This document shows, piece after piece, positions 8,719 to 18,420 of a stretch of 64,000 nucleotides of DNA. The notes below the pieces were generated by a model. The model was given only the letters and a program-made list of their open reading frames with translations. It had not been told where the DNA came from and did no database searches. The stretch is from Tritrichomonas musculus. Its lineage: Eukaryota; Parabasalia; Tritrichomonadida; Tritrichomonadidae. Position numbers and translations under genes: made by a program. Location: positions 8,874,501-8,938,500 of the forward strand of contig JAPFFF010000003.1 of NCBI GenBank assembly GCA_039105265.1, given 5' to 3'. Position 1 is the first letter of the stretch. Each line of letters opens with the position of its first letter.

Positions 8719-11628
8719 ATGTTCAGTATAGAACAGAGTGGATTTTCTATAAAAGCGTCCACTATTGACGAGTTACTAATAGAGTACATCAAAAAGTATG
8801 CATGCATGTGTCATGCCAATGGGTCCAATGACTCGAATATAACTGGTCCCAACCAGGAGCAAATCAAGGAACTCATTACGAGTACAGTTGGTGAGCAACT
8901 CGAAAAATATGCCTTAGCCAAGGACCTTGAGTCATACGCTTTGCAAACCCAGCTATTCGACTATGTGAAAACCGAGGATTTCAATACGGAGATGCTGAAG
9001 TACGCATCTAGTGAAGATGTGGATGGTGCCATTGGGGAATTACGTGATTACATCGCCAAAAACTGTGCGCTATCTACTGAAATACCTGAGGTCCCTGAGA
9101 ACATCGTTACGAGTGATTCATTGAGTACTGCATTGGAACCGTACGCGAAGACTCAGGACTTGCCAGATATGACCGAGTACGCGAAGCTTGCGAACTTAGG
9201 TGAGTATGTGAAGACCCAGGACCTCCCTGAGATACCCACAGTTCTCAAAAATAGTGAGTTGCAATTGAACATAAGAGACCAAGTATCAGACGAAATGTTT
9301 CAGAAATTGATGGCTGAAGATGTTAAACCATTATCAGCTCAAGCATCAATGTGTTTAACAAGTATGGCGGCTAATGAAGGTCTTCAAGCGGCTTTGGATT
9401 CTTGTTCCGAACAATATGTTCCAAAAGATGACCTCCCAGCGATTATTGATCAAGTGAAAGGCTATATCCCAGAGATTATCGAGGGGCAAACAACTATTCA
9501 ATTCACAATCGCCAATAATACAATTCTTGATTTGGATTACGACCCATATCATGTACTGATTGAGCAATATGGGTTGGATATTGTCTCATCAGACAGCTAC
9601 TATACGGCCCATTATGTTCACGCAGACTATTCGTACAATGACTATGATGATAATCTACCCTCTCAGATACTGCGCATGGAAGGAAGTGATTCTAGTCTTT
9701 GGTATCTGTATAACTCCCATGAATTAATCAATCCAGGAACTGGTGATACACCGGAAATACTATCATGTTCAATTACCAAAACTGTCGAACCAACAGACAA
9801 AAACGCTTATTCGGCTAGATATGTGTCGAACACTTATGCTCTCAAATCGGATATACCAGAACCAGTTGACTTGACACCATATTATACTAGTGGTCAGGCT
9901 GATGAGAAGTTCGTCGATGAAGATGAGCTCGCATATGAATTAGACAAGTATGAGACCAAGGATGTGGCTGATGGGAAGTACGCGAAGCTTGCGAACTTAA
10001 GTGAGTACGCTCTCAAAACGGATATCCCTGAGATCCCCACAGATTTGGTTAATGAATCTGCATTGAGTACCGCACTATATGGCACTGAATTGAATATTGA
10101 ATATCCTGCAAAATTATATGACAGTGCATATATTACCCCTAGGCTACCCAATGCTGGAGTTCATTTGGTATTTGATGTTAATTGGGGTGATAATCAAGAT
10201 GATGATATAATGCATATTGATGTAGTATTTAAACCAAATGGTTCTACTAGCACTTATGACAGCATGGACGGGTATGATAGCAATGGCAAACGCATTGATA
10301 GAATAATATGGCGTTATGATGATGGACAAATTGTATATGTATCATATATTGCAGCACATAGAAATAATAATCCAATAGCATATAATTTCATTAGAGCACA
10401 AATCGAATCACCATTTATCAAAGACTCGAATGTTGCTGATGGAAGTCCAGAACGATTCACAATTCAATGTGCACAGAATGATAGTGGTTGTGCAATCCCA
10501 GATGAATATATCAGAAGGGTATTAACAACCAAAAATATTATCGTGAAGTTCAAACGAAATGCTGAAGCTACAACATATGAAGAAGCTGAATATACGTATT
10601 CTGGACGAAATGGTGCAAATCTCATATACAAATCAGTAAGTAGTGAGTCAAGTGATGCCGAAGCTCTCAGCCCCTCCGGGGGTGAATCGATAGATATTCG
10701 TGTAGCTACACGTGTCGTCTCATTGAGAGCCGCGGATGATACACTGACCAATATATATGATGCGTCTATCACATTAATCAGCAACCAACCTGTGAGCGAT
10801 GATATGATCACTTCGGTGAAATATGTGACTGATAACTTTGCATTGAAGTCCGAATCTGATGAAAAATATGTTCCCAAAGAAGGTAATTCAACTATTGATG
10901 GAGCGTTGACAATAGCTTCTGCAACTACAAATTTTTCTCTGAATGTGTATTCAAAAACAGGTGACAATAAATGTACCATTCTTTTAGGTAATTCATTTAC
11001 AGAACACGTGTCTGTTCGTTATGAAAAAACAGCTAATACAGGTCAATCAATGATATTATATGTAGGTCCTTTTGCATTCATAACATTAAACCAAAATATT
11101 AATAATAATACAAAAACTATTAAATTGCATCATGGCACAACTATTACTGGTGATTTAACTGTTTCTGGTACAATTACATCCAATGGTTCAACTACCATCA
11201 CCCACTACTCCCCAATCGAGTCATCGGTTAACACCATCACCGATTTCGTCATTGGAGCTCCAGTATATATGACCGGTAAGGTATATCATCGTGAGGATTC
11301 GAAATGGGTCCCTAGCACTGAAGCTGACACCACTGATTGCATATGTAGTGTGAAGACCACTGGTACCTGGAAGGAGTATGTTGGTATATGCGTGAGAATC
11401 GATGAAGCCAATGGTTGTATCACATTCGCCACTCATGGGGATTACATGGTTAAGGTCGAGGACTCCTCATGCTATTCCATTGGGGATGAGGTATTTATCG
11501 ATAACGCTGATAATAAACTGAAGATACTCACTGGTGAGACTGCGATAACCTCAAAAATAAATCGTATGACAGTGGGTATCATAACTGGTATCATCAACGG
11601 ATCCACATTAGCTGTGTTTAAGGCCTAA
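8719..11628 (+). CDS. fibre-like protein, 969 aa (phage tail-fibre-style modules)
   Basis: An N-terminal helical segment is followed by repeating short motifs such as YALxxDIPEIP and YAKLANLxEY, as in trimeric viral fibres. Three beta-rich cassettes are inserted: about 253-375 (starts EIIEGQTTIQF, ends YVSNTYAL), about 455-700 (GVHLVFDVNW), and about 705-820. The C-terminal 140 residues (from TTITHYSPIE) form a conserved domain shared with 35289 and, frameshifted, 20269-20640. The 253-375 cassette also occurs in Mav-A2 and Mav-B. It is convergent with PolB. The module pattern suggests a receptor-binding fibre on the virus-like particle; this is inference, as no fibre has been shown. Confidence 0.72.
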   Translation: MFSIEQSGFSIKASTIDELLIEYIKKYACMCHANGSNDSNITGPNQEQIKELITSTVGEQLEKYALAKDLESYALQTQLFDYVKTEDFNTEMLKYASSEDVDGAIGELRDYIAKNCALSTEIPEVPENIVTSDSLSTALEPYAKTQDLPDMTEYAKLANLGEYVKTQDLPEIPTVLKNSELQLNIRDQVSDEMFQKLMAEDVKPLSAQASMCLTSMAANEGLQAALDSCSEQYVPKDDLPAIIDQVKGYIPEIIEGQTTIQFTIANNTILDLDYDPYHVLIEQYGLDIVSSDSYYTAHYVHADYSYNDYDDNLPSQILRMEGSDSSLWYLYNSHELINPGTGDTPEILSCSITKTVEPTDKNAYSARYVSNTYALKSDIPEPVDLTPYYTSGQADEKFVDEDELAYELDKYETKDVADGKYAKLANLSEYALKTDIPEIPTDLVNESALSTALYGTELNIEYPAKLYDSAYITPRLPNAGVHLVFDVNWGDNQDDDIMHIDVVFKPNGSTSTYDSMDGYDSNGKRIDRIIWRYDDGQIVYVSYIAAHRNNNPIAYNFIRAQIESPFIKDSNVADGSPERFTIQCAQNDSGCAIPDEYIRRVLTTKNIIVKFKRNAEATTYEEAEYTYSGRNGANLIYKSVSSESSDAEALSPSGGESIDIRVATRVVSLRAADDTLTNIYDASITLISNQPVSDDMITSVKYVTDNFALKSESDEKYVPKEGNSTIDGALTIASATTNFSLNVYSKTGDNKCTILLGNSFTEHVSVRYEKTANTGQSMILYVGPFAFITLNQNINNNTKTIKLHHGTTITGDLTVSGTITSNGSTTITHYSPIESSVNTITDFVIGAPVYMTGKVYHREDSKWVPSTEADTTDCICSVKTTGTWKEYVGICVRIDEANGCITFATHGDYMVKVEDSSCYSIGDEVFIDNADNKLKILTGETAITSKINRMTVGIITGIINGSTLAVFKA

Positions 11629-11632
11629 TTCT

Positions 11633-11743
11633 GGGTCTGGTAGAATTCTACCACACCCAATATTTAGTGGTTATCACGATGAAATCCGGGTCGACGGGAA
11701 TCTCCTTTGGAGCTTAGAGCTTGCGCATAAATCCCGCAGACCC
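11633..11743. repeat. two palindromic hairpin repeats between fibre and PolB 3' ends
   Basis: 11633-11658 is the GGTAGAATTCTACC palindrome bounded by GGGT/ACCC. 11688-11743 is the ACGGGA/TCCCGC palindrome, with about 30 extra bases in its loop compared with 471-496 and 35208-35233. The 24-bp spacer motif lies between them in inverted form. It sits between two convergent genes, supporting a role at transcript 3' ends. Confidence 0.7.
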
Positions 11744-11748
11744 CATAT

Positions 11749-14700
11749 TCAATTCGAATTGCATATAATATAGTCCCCTGATGTGAGTCCGTGGATGAAT
11801 GGGGCACAGGATTGGTTCGCGAGGACAATCATTTTGGTGTGTGTCCCAGTGAGAGCATTCTTGTTTACCGTGATCTTGGACATCGTCATCTCACTGATTT
11901 TGCTCTGGATTTTGGTATTCATCACCATCTTCAGATTGATATTTTTGCCAACCTTCACACCACCATTGTCGATGATGTCCTTGTAATCATCACTTGTGAT
12001 ATGGTTTTTCTTGAGGGAGACCCCCTTGAGTTTGAGTGCCTTGGTTATAGCGCCACTATTAAATATGGTGTAGCACTTAGGGGCCAACGCTATCATATTC
12101 TCACCATATTTCTCAATGCAGAGACCCAATATTTTCTTCTCATCAGCGATTGTATTTATATTGGGATTCGGCATGAACTTATATATGTTCTCATCATAGA
12201 ATGCCCTATTCTTGATGATGTATTTGAACTCTTGATCGGACCCCTTGGTATCATCACCAGCAACTGCAAAATACGCACTATCAGTGTCCCCCTCTATGAA
12301 ATGGAATCGCTCCACATCAAGGCACTTGTACATGAAGTCATATATGAATGTGAGATACCAGAATTTGGCGTTATCTAGAGTCCAGAATGATTCCTGAAGG
12401 CATGTCGTGCATTTGAAGCTCTTTGGGTTCATCTGGAGTAGATAGTTGTCATCACTCAATTTGGTGCCACTGACATAGTTGTCGTAGATGATATTCTGGA
12501 AGGTCTTATCGCGTGAGCATATCTTGATTTTGGAGAACTTCTCGGTGTTCATACCATCGTACCCATATGAGCCATTCATGCTGATCTTGTAGAACTTCTC
12601 ATTCGCTACGCTCAAGTCGCTTTCAGCGCCATTCCCCTTGACGGTACCTGATATGATATCCTGACGGCGTTTCATGAACTCACTAACGAATGGGTTGAAT
12701 CCACGATGAGCCTCGTATTTGGTGAGACTCTTGATATCCTCGATGACAAGTCCATGGTCGAGGAGGAACCAGAGGTAGTAATTCGAGAATGTCTGATAGG
12801 TACCCATTGTATCAACACTCATGGTCAGCTTCCGTTCAGTTTTGTCAACTGATGGGAGCTTGTTGTGAGTCATGTAGTTGTGCATATATGGGCCAATTGT
12901 GGCCTCATCATTGGTGATATCGAAATTGCGAAATACAGGTGGGAAATTGATGAAGTAGTTGATTTTGGATAATGGGCATTTCAACATAACCTCCGCTTTG
13001 AATAGGAAATCGGGGTGTTCTTGGTACTTCTGGCTGTTGTTGATGATACCCATACATGTGTTGTAGGTCTTCATATTTTTGACCCCGTCCTTGTACACCT
13101 CGAATCGCTCCATCATGGAACCTGGCATATACATGACTCCCCCGTGATATGGATTGACATCATGTTTGGTTGAACTGAATGCAGATGGGTATAAGCTGTT
13201 GAAATCGACTCCAACAATATGAGTCATCGTGTGTGGAGTATCATATGAGATTACCTTGTGATCAACGGCGTTGTATCTAAAACGATTTATTTTGGTATGA
13301 CCCTTGATGTTGACTCGATGCATGACATTGGATAGACCACCAGTGATGTTGTTCCGTAAGCTATAATACTCCTGTTCATCGTTGATGAGTGTTGGGAGAT
13401 GCATCATCTTGCAGTACTTCTTCAGCTGAATTCGGAGTTTGGTTATATTGGGGTCATCACGACTGCGAAGTCTGTTGCATTCCGCACAAGCGAGTTTACA
13501 GTTACTGAGTTCATGACCGATATCATTATTGATTCTATCGAGAGTAGGTCTGTTGGTCCATGTGAAGTGCTCACCACAGAGATTGCACTTGCCAGTATCT
13601 GGATTGTTGTACATCTCCATGAACTTATCGAATTGCTCCTCACAAACACATTTATCGAGGTTCCTGGGTTTGTCCTTATGAGCTAGATTATATTTGACAT
13701 CCTGGTTATAGTAGTTCTCGCATTTGAATCGCCACCAATCGAGGTTTGGTTTGAATTTGTTAATGGGATTCTGTATAGAGTATTCGACATTTGGATCAAA
13801 TTCCTTATATGCGAGTGCATACTTGATACAGGATGCATTCTTGCTTAGCGATAGGTTTGAGATGAGGTCCACGTTGTACTGCGCTTTGAGTGCAATCAGG
13901 TTGTCAATGGGTTTGATCATCATCTCGACATCATTATCATTGTATGCAAGTAGGTAGTCCCATCGGGTTTCATAGTTTTTGGCATCCTCGAGATATAGTT
14001 TGTAATCATCTGGTGTCAATGGATTCTTCTGGTTGAGATAGCTGTAGAACGCTTCATACTCAAATGGCTCTGCTTTTGAGAGGACCTCATTGTAGTTCTC
14101 AGTGTTGATGGCTTCATATGGGAACACACCCTTTGAGCTATTCTCAACTCCCCCAAAGTCTACACCGAATTGTCGTAATGTACCTCCAGCGACAAATGAT
14201 TGTGCGTCGATGAATCGCAACTTGGTGTCGTATTTGGGAGACTTCAATATGAACTGCTTCAATGAGGATGTGGTACCAATGATACTATTGGGTTCAACAC
14301 TCCAGAACATATTTCGCTTGGCTGAACTGTAGTTGAGATACTCCTTGAATAGGTTGCTATCGAATCTACTCGAGTTGAATCCAAATACGGTTATCACATT
14401 CAGGTTGCGATCAATGGTTTTGAGATTGTCAACTGGTTGATTGATGAAGGATTTCATGTATTGAACCTTATCGTGATACACCTGCTTGGATTGCTCAAAC
14501 AACCACTCGATCCATTTGATGATGAACTCAGATGAATCCCTTAATGAGAAGTGCCTTGTGGTACAACCAGATTGCGATTTGACACATGATGATACACTAA
14601 GGGGAATCAGTCGTGAGTTGATGGTTGTGGATGAACCAATAGATGTATTCACAGTCTGTTCAACAGTTTCGAAATCGTAGGTGATGTAATATATGTTGGG

Positions 14701-17355
14701 TTTCCATTCGAGACCATATGCTAAGCAATATTCGTACACCGGATTACTGAGTATATGTGGACAGTATGGTAGTGGTTCACGATTGGGTATGAATCGCTTT
14801 CGAAATACACCGTCACAGTTCTTAACATGGTTCTCGAAACACTTCATGTTGTAATGACCGTAATGGGCATATGAGCCACACTTTGGGCAGATATGGATGT
14901 TGGTCAGCTTCTCAGCATCCCTGATGTACATTATGTGGATGATTCGATTTTGGGTGTACAGCAATGCGGATTTCCTAAATGAGTTGGAATGCAGTCCCTG
15001 CTCCTCATTGTATTTCCATTGGTCCTGAAGGTTATAGACTTTGAGATCCTCCAAGTACTCATAGATGTCCACATTCAAGTGATGCTTCTCGGCAGATGCC
15101 TTCATGGATTCAATTGATGTACCTGGATAGTTGTTCAGGAGATCGATTGCATCTTGAGATGGCTTAGTAGAATACACTATATTGTGATCCTCGCATAGGA
15201 GCTTCCTAGCTACCTGTGTGCGATTCTTAGTATTGCAACCAGATTCAGGGTCAACCAGATGGTCATCTAGACATGCAGCCAGAAATCGGTACCAACATAG
15301 ATTGTCATCGGCATTGTCCGTGATGATGAATTTGCTATTTTTGATCTCAGGAGGTAAATCCTTGATTGGACCACTAACCTTGACCATTCGAGATACCGTG
15401 AATGAGACTGATCCTACCATAATCAACTTGGTTCCAGATGTTGAGGTCTCATATGAGTGCAGTACTGATTCAATATAGTACTTCACGATATCAAGTGATT
15501 GCTCATCACGAACCACAATTGGGATAGCCGATTTATAGTTGTTCCAATTGATTTCCCTAGCTGCATATTCACATGAATACCCAAGCATATTCTCCTCACT
15601 GGGGGACTGAAATACACCTGAGAGTTGGAAATAGATTTTGAATGGTTTTACCTCACGCTTATAGACCTGTTGCAAGCCGTCATATATTGTGTTCAATGAG
15701 GATATCGAGTTGAAGTAGTATATGTATATTGGCTCATAGGTATCGATATCCTCTCGCTCCTTGTAATCACTATCAGCATATTTGACATATGATCGCCAAG
15801 CCTCAACAGCCCTATCATAGCTATCAGGTTCAATCACCATGAGGAAATCGGTGTGTTTCGATTTGAACTGATGGCCGAACTCACTGAGGTAATCGAGTAT
15901 TTCATTATTTTCAGGGTCCTTGGGGAGATCATCATTATTTTCGGGGGCCTTGGGGGAATCATTGATAATATGGACCAGTTTTGTAACCTTAGTCCTGTCT
16001 CGGGGTATATTATGTATTTCAGTTCTGTCGATATACTCGGGGAAATATTTGTTGAAATAGGAATATGCTTTGTTATCATCAATACTAGCGTTACTACCGA
16101 TAATATGATTCAGTTTTGTAACCTTAGTCCTGTCTCGGAGTATATCTTGTATTTCAGCTCTATCGAGATACTCGGGATAATACTTGTTGAAATATGAATA
16201 TGCTTTGTGTTCATCATCTAATTGCTGAATGAACTTAATCCAGGTATTCAATTGCTGGCGTTCATCAATGGGGTCCTCGATCTTGTAATCATCTCTATCG
16301 AAATGCTTGAAGTAATCATTATCTACGGCTGCACGGCGTTCAGTCTCAAGTCTCTCGAAGAATGTATCAAGATCTGATTCCTTGATATGATAATCGCGAT
16401 CAAAACCGGTGCGATATACAAATAAATTATCATTCAGGAACTTTACGAAACTGTTCAGTCGTTCATTATATGATGTGTTGCGGAATTGGATGTTGGCATC
16501 GAACTCCTCATTGGCTTTATCGATATATTCTTCAACAGTTTCCTCGGGTATAATACGTTTAACGAAATTCTTAGTACTAATCTTGCGATGCTTTTCACGC
16601 TCCAGTTTCTTCTCCTGTTCCCGCTTCTGTTTCAATCGATCGCGTTTCAATTTCTCAGCCTGTTTCCGTTCCCGCTTCTGGAGACGCTCCTGTTCAATAC
16701 GCTCCTGTTCCGATTTCTTAGCGAGTTCACGTTCAAGTCTGACCTCCTCAAGTGCAATCAGATTCTTGTTAGTTGCATCCCTCAGCAGCTCATCCTCTTG
16801 TTCATCACGCAGTCTCTCAAAGAATTTCTCAAAATGGGATTCCTCGAGATAATAATCGCGATCAAAACCGGTACGATATACGAATGCATTGTCATTTAGG
16901 AACTTTATGAAACCGTTCCGTCGTTCATTATATGGTGTGTCGTATGGGATATTGCCATCGAACTCCTCATTAGCGATATCGATATAAGCGTCAACAGTAT
17001 TTGTGGCTTGAATATTTCTAGCAAAATTCTTAGTAATAATCTTGCTATTCAGTAAGCGTTCAGCACCTTCCAATCCCAATACCTTGAGACGCCTCTGCTC
17101 AGCACGTGTAAGCCTCAGTCGTCTGATGAATGTATCAAGATCTGATTCCTCGAGCTTATTATCGGTATCAAAACCAGTGTGAGCTACAAACGAGTTCTCA
17201 TTCAGGAACTTTATGAGACTGCTCAGCTGTCCAACATATTGGCTGTTGGTTGAGATACCCCCGCGGAACTTCTCATTGATGAGATTGATATAGTCTCTGA
17301 CAATGTCTGTGGGTAGAACCTTTTTATCGAAATTCCAATTAGTAATCTTACTCAT
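11749..17355 (-). CDS. protein-primed family B DNA polymerase with N-terminal repeats and internal HNH-like domain (1868 aa)
   Basis: Intact Maverick PolB. Order: three copies of a repeat domain of about 80 aa (near 5, 105 and 260; LIKFLN-x-N-x-FV, then LEESDLD), with a charged coiled coil between the second and third; a tandem duplication KAYSYFNKY...DRTKVTKL (about 375-460); a C2H2/CCHC-like zinc motif near 820 (CPKCGSYAHYGH); exonuclease motif YDFETVE near 894; an HNH-like treble clef near 1257-1295 (CNLCGEHF, TLDRINND, CAECNRLRS); palm motif A DFNSLYPS near 1384; motif B KISMNGSYG near 1590; motif C GDTDS near 1690. All polymerase motifs look intact. It is much longer than typical protein-primed polymerases. 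Replicates the linear element from its termini. Confidence 0.93.
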   Translation of the reverse strand: MSKITNWNFDKKVLPTDIVRDYINLINEKFRGGISTNSQYVGQLSSLIKFLNENSFVAHTGFDTDNKLEESDLDTFIRRLRLTRAEQRRLKVLGLEGAERLLNSKIITKNFARNIQATNTVDAYIDIANEEFDGNIPYDTPYNERRNGFIKFLNDNAFVYRTGFDRDYYLEESHFEKFFERLRDEQEDELLRDATNKNLIALEEVRLERELAKKSEQERIEQERLQKRERKQAEKLKRDRLKQKREQEKKLEREKHRKISTKNFVKRIIPEETVEEYIDKANEEFDANIQFRNTSYNERLNSFVKFLNDNLFVYRTGFDRDYHIKESDLDTFFERLETERRAAVDNDYFKHFDRDDYKIEDPIDERQQLNTWIKFIQQLDDEHKAYSYFNKYYPEYLDRAEIQDILRDRTKVTKLNHIIGSNASIDDNKAYSYFNKYFPEYIDRTEIHNIPRDRTKVTKLVHIINDSPKAPENNDDLPKDPENNEILDYLSEFGHQFKSKHTDFLMVIEPDSYDRAVEAWRSYVKYADSDYKEREDIDTYEPIYIYYFNSISSLNTIYDGLQQVYKREVKPFKIYFQLSGVFQSPSEENMLGYSCEYAAREINWNNYKSAIPIVVRDEQSLDIVKYYIESVLHSYETSTSGTKLIMVGSVSFTVSRMVKVSGPIKDLPPEIKNSKFIITDNADDNLCWYRFLAACLDDHLVDPESGCNTKNRTQVARKLLCEDHNIVYSTKPSQDAIDLLNNYPGTSIESMKASAEKHHLNVDIYEYLEDLKVYNLQDQWKYNEEQGLHSNSFRKSALLYTQNRIIHIMYIRDAEKLTNIHICPKCGSYAHYGHYNMKCFENHVKNCDGVFRKRFIPNREPLPYCPHILSNPVYEYCLAYGLEWKPNIYYITYDFETVEQTVNTSIGSSTTINSRLIPLSVSSCVKSQSGCTTRHFSLRDSSEFIIKWIEWLFEQSKQVYHDKVQYMKSFINQPVDNLKTIDRNLNVITVFGFNSSRFDSNLFKEYLNYSSAKRNMFWSVEPNSIIGTTSSLKQFILKSPKYDTKLRFIDAQSFVAGGTLRQFGVDFGGVENSSKGVFPYEAINTENYNEVLSKAEPFEYEAFYSYLNQKNPLTPDDYKLYLEDAKNYETRWDYLLAYNDNDVEMMIKPIDNLIALKAQYNVDLISNLSLSKNASCIKYALAYKEFDPNVEYSIQNPINKFKPNLDWWRFKCENYYNQDVKYNLAHKDKPRNLDKCVCEEQFDKFMEMYNNPDTGKCNLCGEHFTWTNRPTLDRINNDIGHELSNCKLACAECNRLRSRDDPNITKLRIQLKKYCKMMHLPTLINDEQEYYSLRNNITGGLSNVMHRVNIKGHTKINRFRYNAVDHKVISYDTPHTMTHIVGVDFNSLYPSAFSSTKHDVNPYHGGVMYMPGSMMERFEVYKDGVKNMKTYNTCMGIINNSQKYQEHPDFLFKAEVMLKCPLSKINYFINFPPVFRNFDITNDEATIGPYMHNYMTHNKLPSVDKTERKLTMSVDTMGTYQTFSNYYLWFLLDHGLVIEDIKSLTKYEAHRGFNPFVSEFMKRRQDIISGTVKGNGAESDLSVANEKFYKISMNGSYGYDGMNTEKFSKIKICSRDKTFQNIIYDNYVSGTKLSDDNYLLQMNPKSFKCTTCLQESFWTLDNAKFWYLTFIYDFMYKCLDVERFHFIEGDTDSAYFAVAGDDTKGSDQEFKYIIKNRAFYDENIYKFMPNPNINTIADEKKILGLCIEKYGENMIALAPKCYTIFNSGAITKALKLKGVSLKKNHITSDDYKDIIDNGGVKVGKNINLKMVMNTKIQSKISEMTMSKITVNKNALTGTHTKMIVLANQSCAPFIHGLTSGDYIICNSN

Positions 17356-17358
17356 TTA

Positions 17359-17803
17359 CCCCATTGGTAAAAATACAAAAATAATCATCCCAACGCAGTT
17401 GATGACATACTATTTTTGAATTTTACTCGATTAAATAGCAAATCGGAATCATATATGTGTTAGCGCTAACTGGTATAGTTGTTGGATCAAGAAGGATGTC
17501 TCCCAGCTTCGGCGGCAGGCATAGGTTCGATCCACTGCCATACCGATTTTTCGTATTATTTCCGGTCCATATTTGTGATAGAGCCCAAGCGCACTAAACA
17601 CCTTGGGTAAGCTATTACTTGTGGATTATGGGGTAATACGGGCATTTGCCGGCATTTGCAACCCCAACCAGCCTCATGGTGGATGCAGGTATTTTCATTG
17701 AGGGATTGATGTGCAATCCCGGGCATGTATATTAGTTCCTCTAGAGAATGCATTACGCATCCATCATGGGGTCGGTTTTTGCAAAAATATTTTTGGACTA
17801 CGG
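17359..17803. other. 445-bp intergenic region between PolB and the 184-aa gene
   Basis: No protein gene is seen here; one frame at 17556-17753 is not kept in Mav-A2. It holds the palindrome TTAGCGCTAA (17460-17469), the tRNA-like unit (17472-17551), and a conserved GC-richer stretch (about 17575-17680). All three recur in Mav-A2 at 29340-29680, although neighbouring bases differ. A T-run/AT-rich promoter-like stretch precedes PolB at 17357-17420. Confidence 0.6.
17472..17551 (+). ncRNA. candidate Pol III-type, tRNA-like small RNA
   Basis: A stem-like pair GGTATAG (17472-17478) and CCATACC (17538-17544) brackets the unit. A perfect-looking B-box GGTTCGATCC lies at 17524-17533, a weaker A-box-like TAGTTGTTGG near the start, and a T5 run at 17547-17551 could end Pol III transcription. 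The Mav-A2 copy keeps the ends, B-box region and T5 but has a longer, different middle. A canonical cloverleaf cannot be folded by eye (the T-stem does not pair), so this is not called a tRNA. Confidence 0.28.
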
Positions 17804-18358
17804 TTAGAAATCGGTTGTATCGATCTCATCTGGGTCTGGAGCTGTTTCCCTTGGGGGACCGTTTATAGGCATATGGGTTTTGATTAGTTTTTGGGTCATA
17901 TACATGGAGATACTCAACTTTAGGTTATCGCGTATGAGTCTACGCAATAGGGATACACGTTTATGAGGTTCTGCTTGGGAGATCGCATCGATTACTGCCT
18001 GTGATGTGACATATTGGATCAATCGGTCGTGATCCCCAATATCCAGGAACTTGCTTCGATTGAATATATGGGTGCGATTTAAACGAGGTCGAGGATGTTC
18101 AATAGATGGAGTCTCAGGAGGTGAGTCATTTGCATCCTGAGTAGTATCCTGAGTGGTGTCGGTATGTGTTTCAGCCTTTGGGGTATCAGCAGATGGTTTG
18201 CGTTTATGGTTCATACGCTTAATCAAATGCTTGACATCTCGGCGCAAATCGGTGATACCATCTACGATCTTTAGGAGTATCTCAGCATCAGTTGCTGTAT
18301 CAGTATCTGTATCAGTTGCTGTACCATTAGCTGTTTCAGTAGCTGTATCAATATCCAT
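17804..18358 (-). CDS. hypothetical acidic/basic two-part protein, 184 aa
   Basis: The N-terminus is a low-complexity run of Asp-Thr-Ala dipeptide-like repeats, followed by a helical stretch (DLRRDVKHLIKRMNHKRK). The C-terminal half (from NRTHIFNRSKF) is predicted helical and is nearly identical to 28782-29312 in Mav-A2; only the repeat length differs. The ATG follows TTTTTGCATAA. The gene lies between KilA-N and PolB on the same strand, a position where a replication or terminal-protein partner could sit, but no motif supports that. Function unknown. Confidence 0.72.
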   Translation of the reverse strand: MDIDTATETANGTATDTDTDTATDAEILLKIVDGITDLRRDVKHLIKRMNHKRKPSADTPKAETHTDTTQDTTQDANDSPPETPSIEHPRPRLNRTHIFNRSKFLDIGDHDRLIQYVTSQAVIDAISQAEPHKRVSLLRRLIRDNLKLSISMYMTQKLIKTHMPINGPPRETAPDPDEIDTTDF

Positions 18359-18420
18359 TTATGCAAAAATAAAATATTATTTTCGACTGTTCCAGGGATT
18401 TTGACGAATGTACTTCGTAC

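Noticed and set aside
8719-11628. Bacterial prophage, suggested by tail-fibre-like repeats, KilA-N and HNH
   Set aside because: No phage head, portal, terminase or tail genes and no ribosome binding sites; the capsid, PolB, integrase, TIRs and mariner fit a protist Maverick.
13399-13686. 95-codon plus-strand frame opposite PolB, also seen opposite the Mav-A2 PolB
   Set aside because: Its conservation follows from the near-identical PolB on the other strand; no leader motif.
17472-17551. Canonical tRNA gene
   Set aside because: B-box and end pairing are present, but T-stem and D-stem do not pair by eye, so only a tRNA-like unit is listed.
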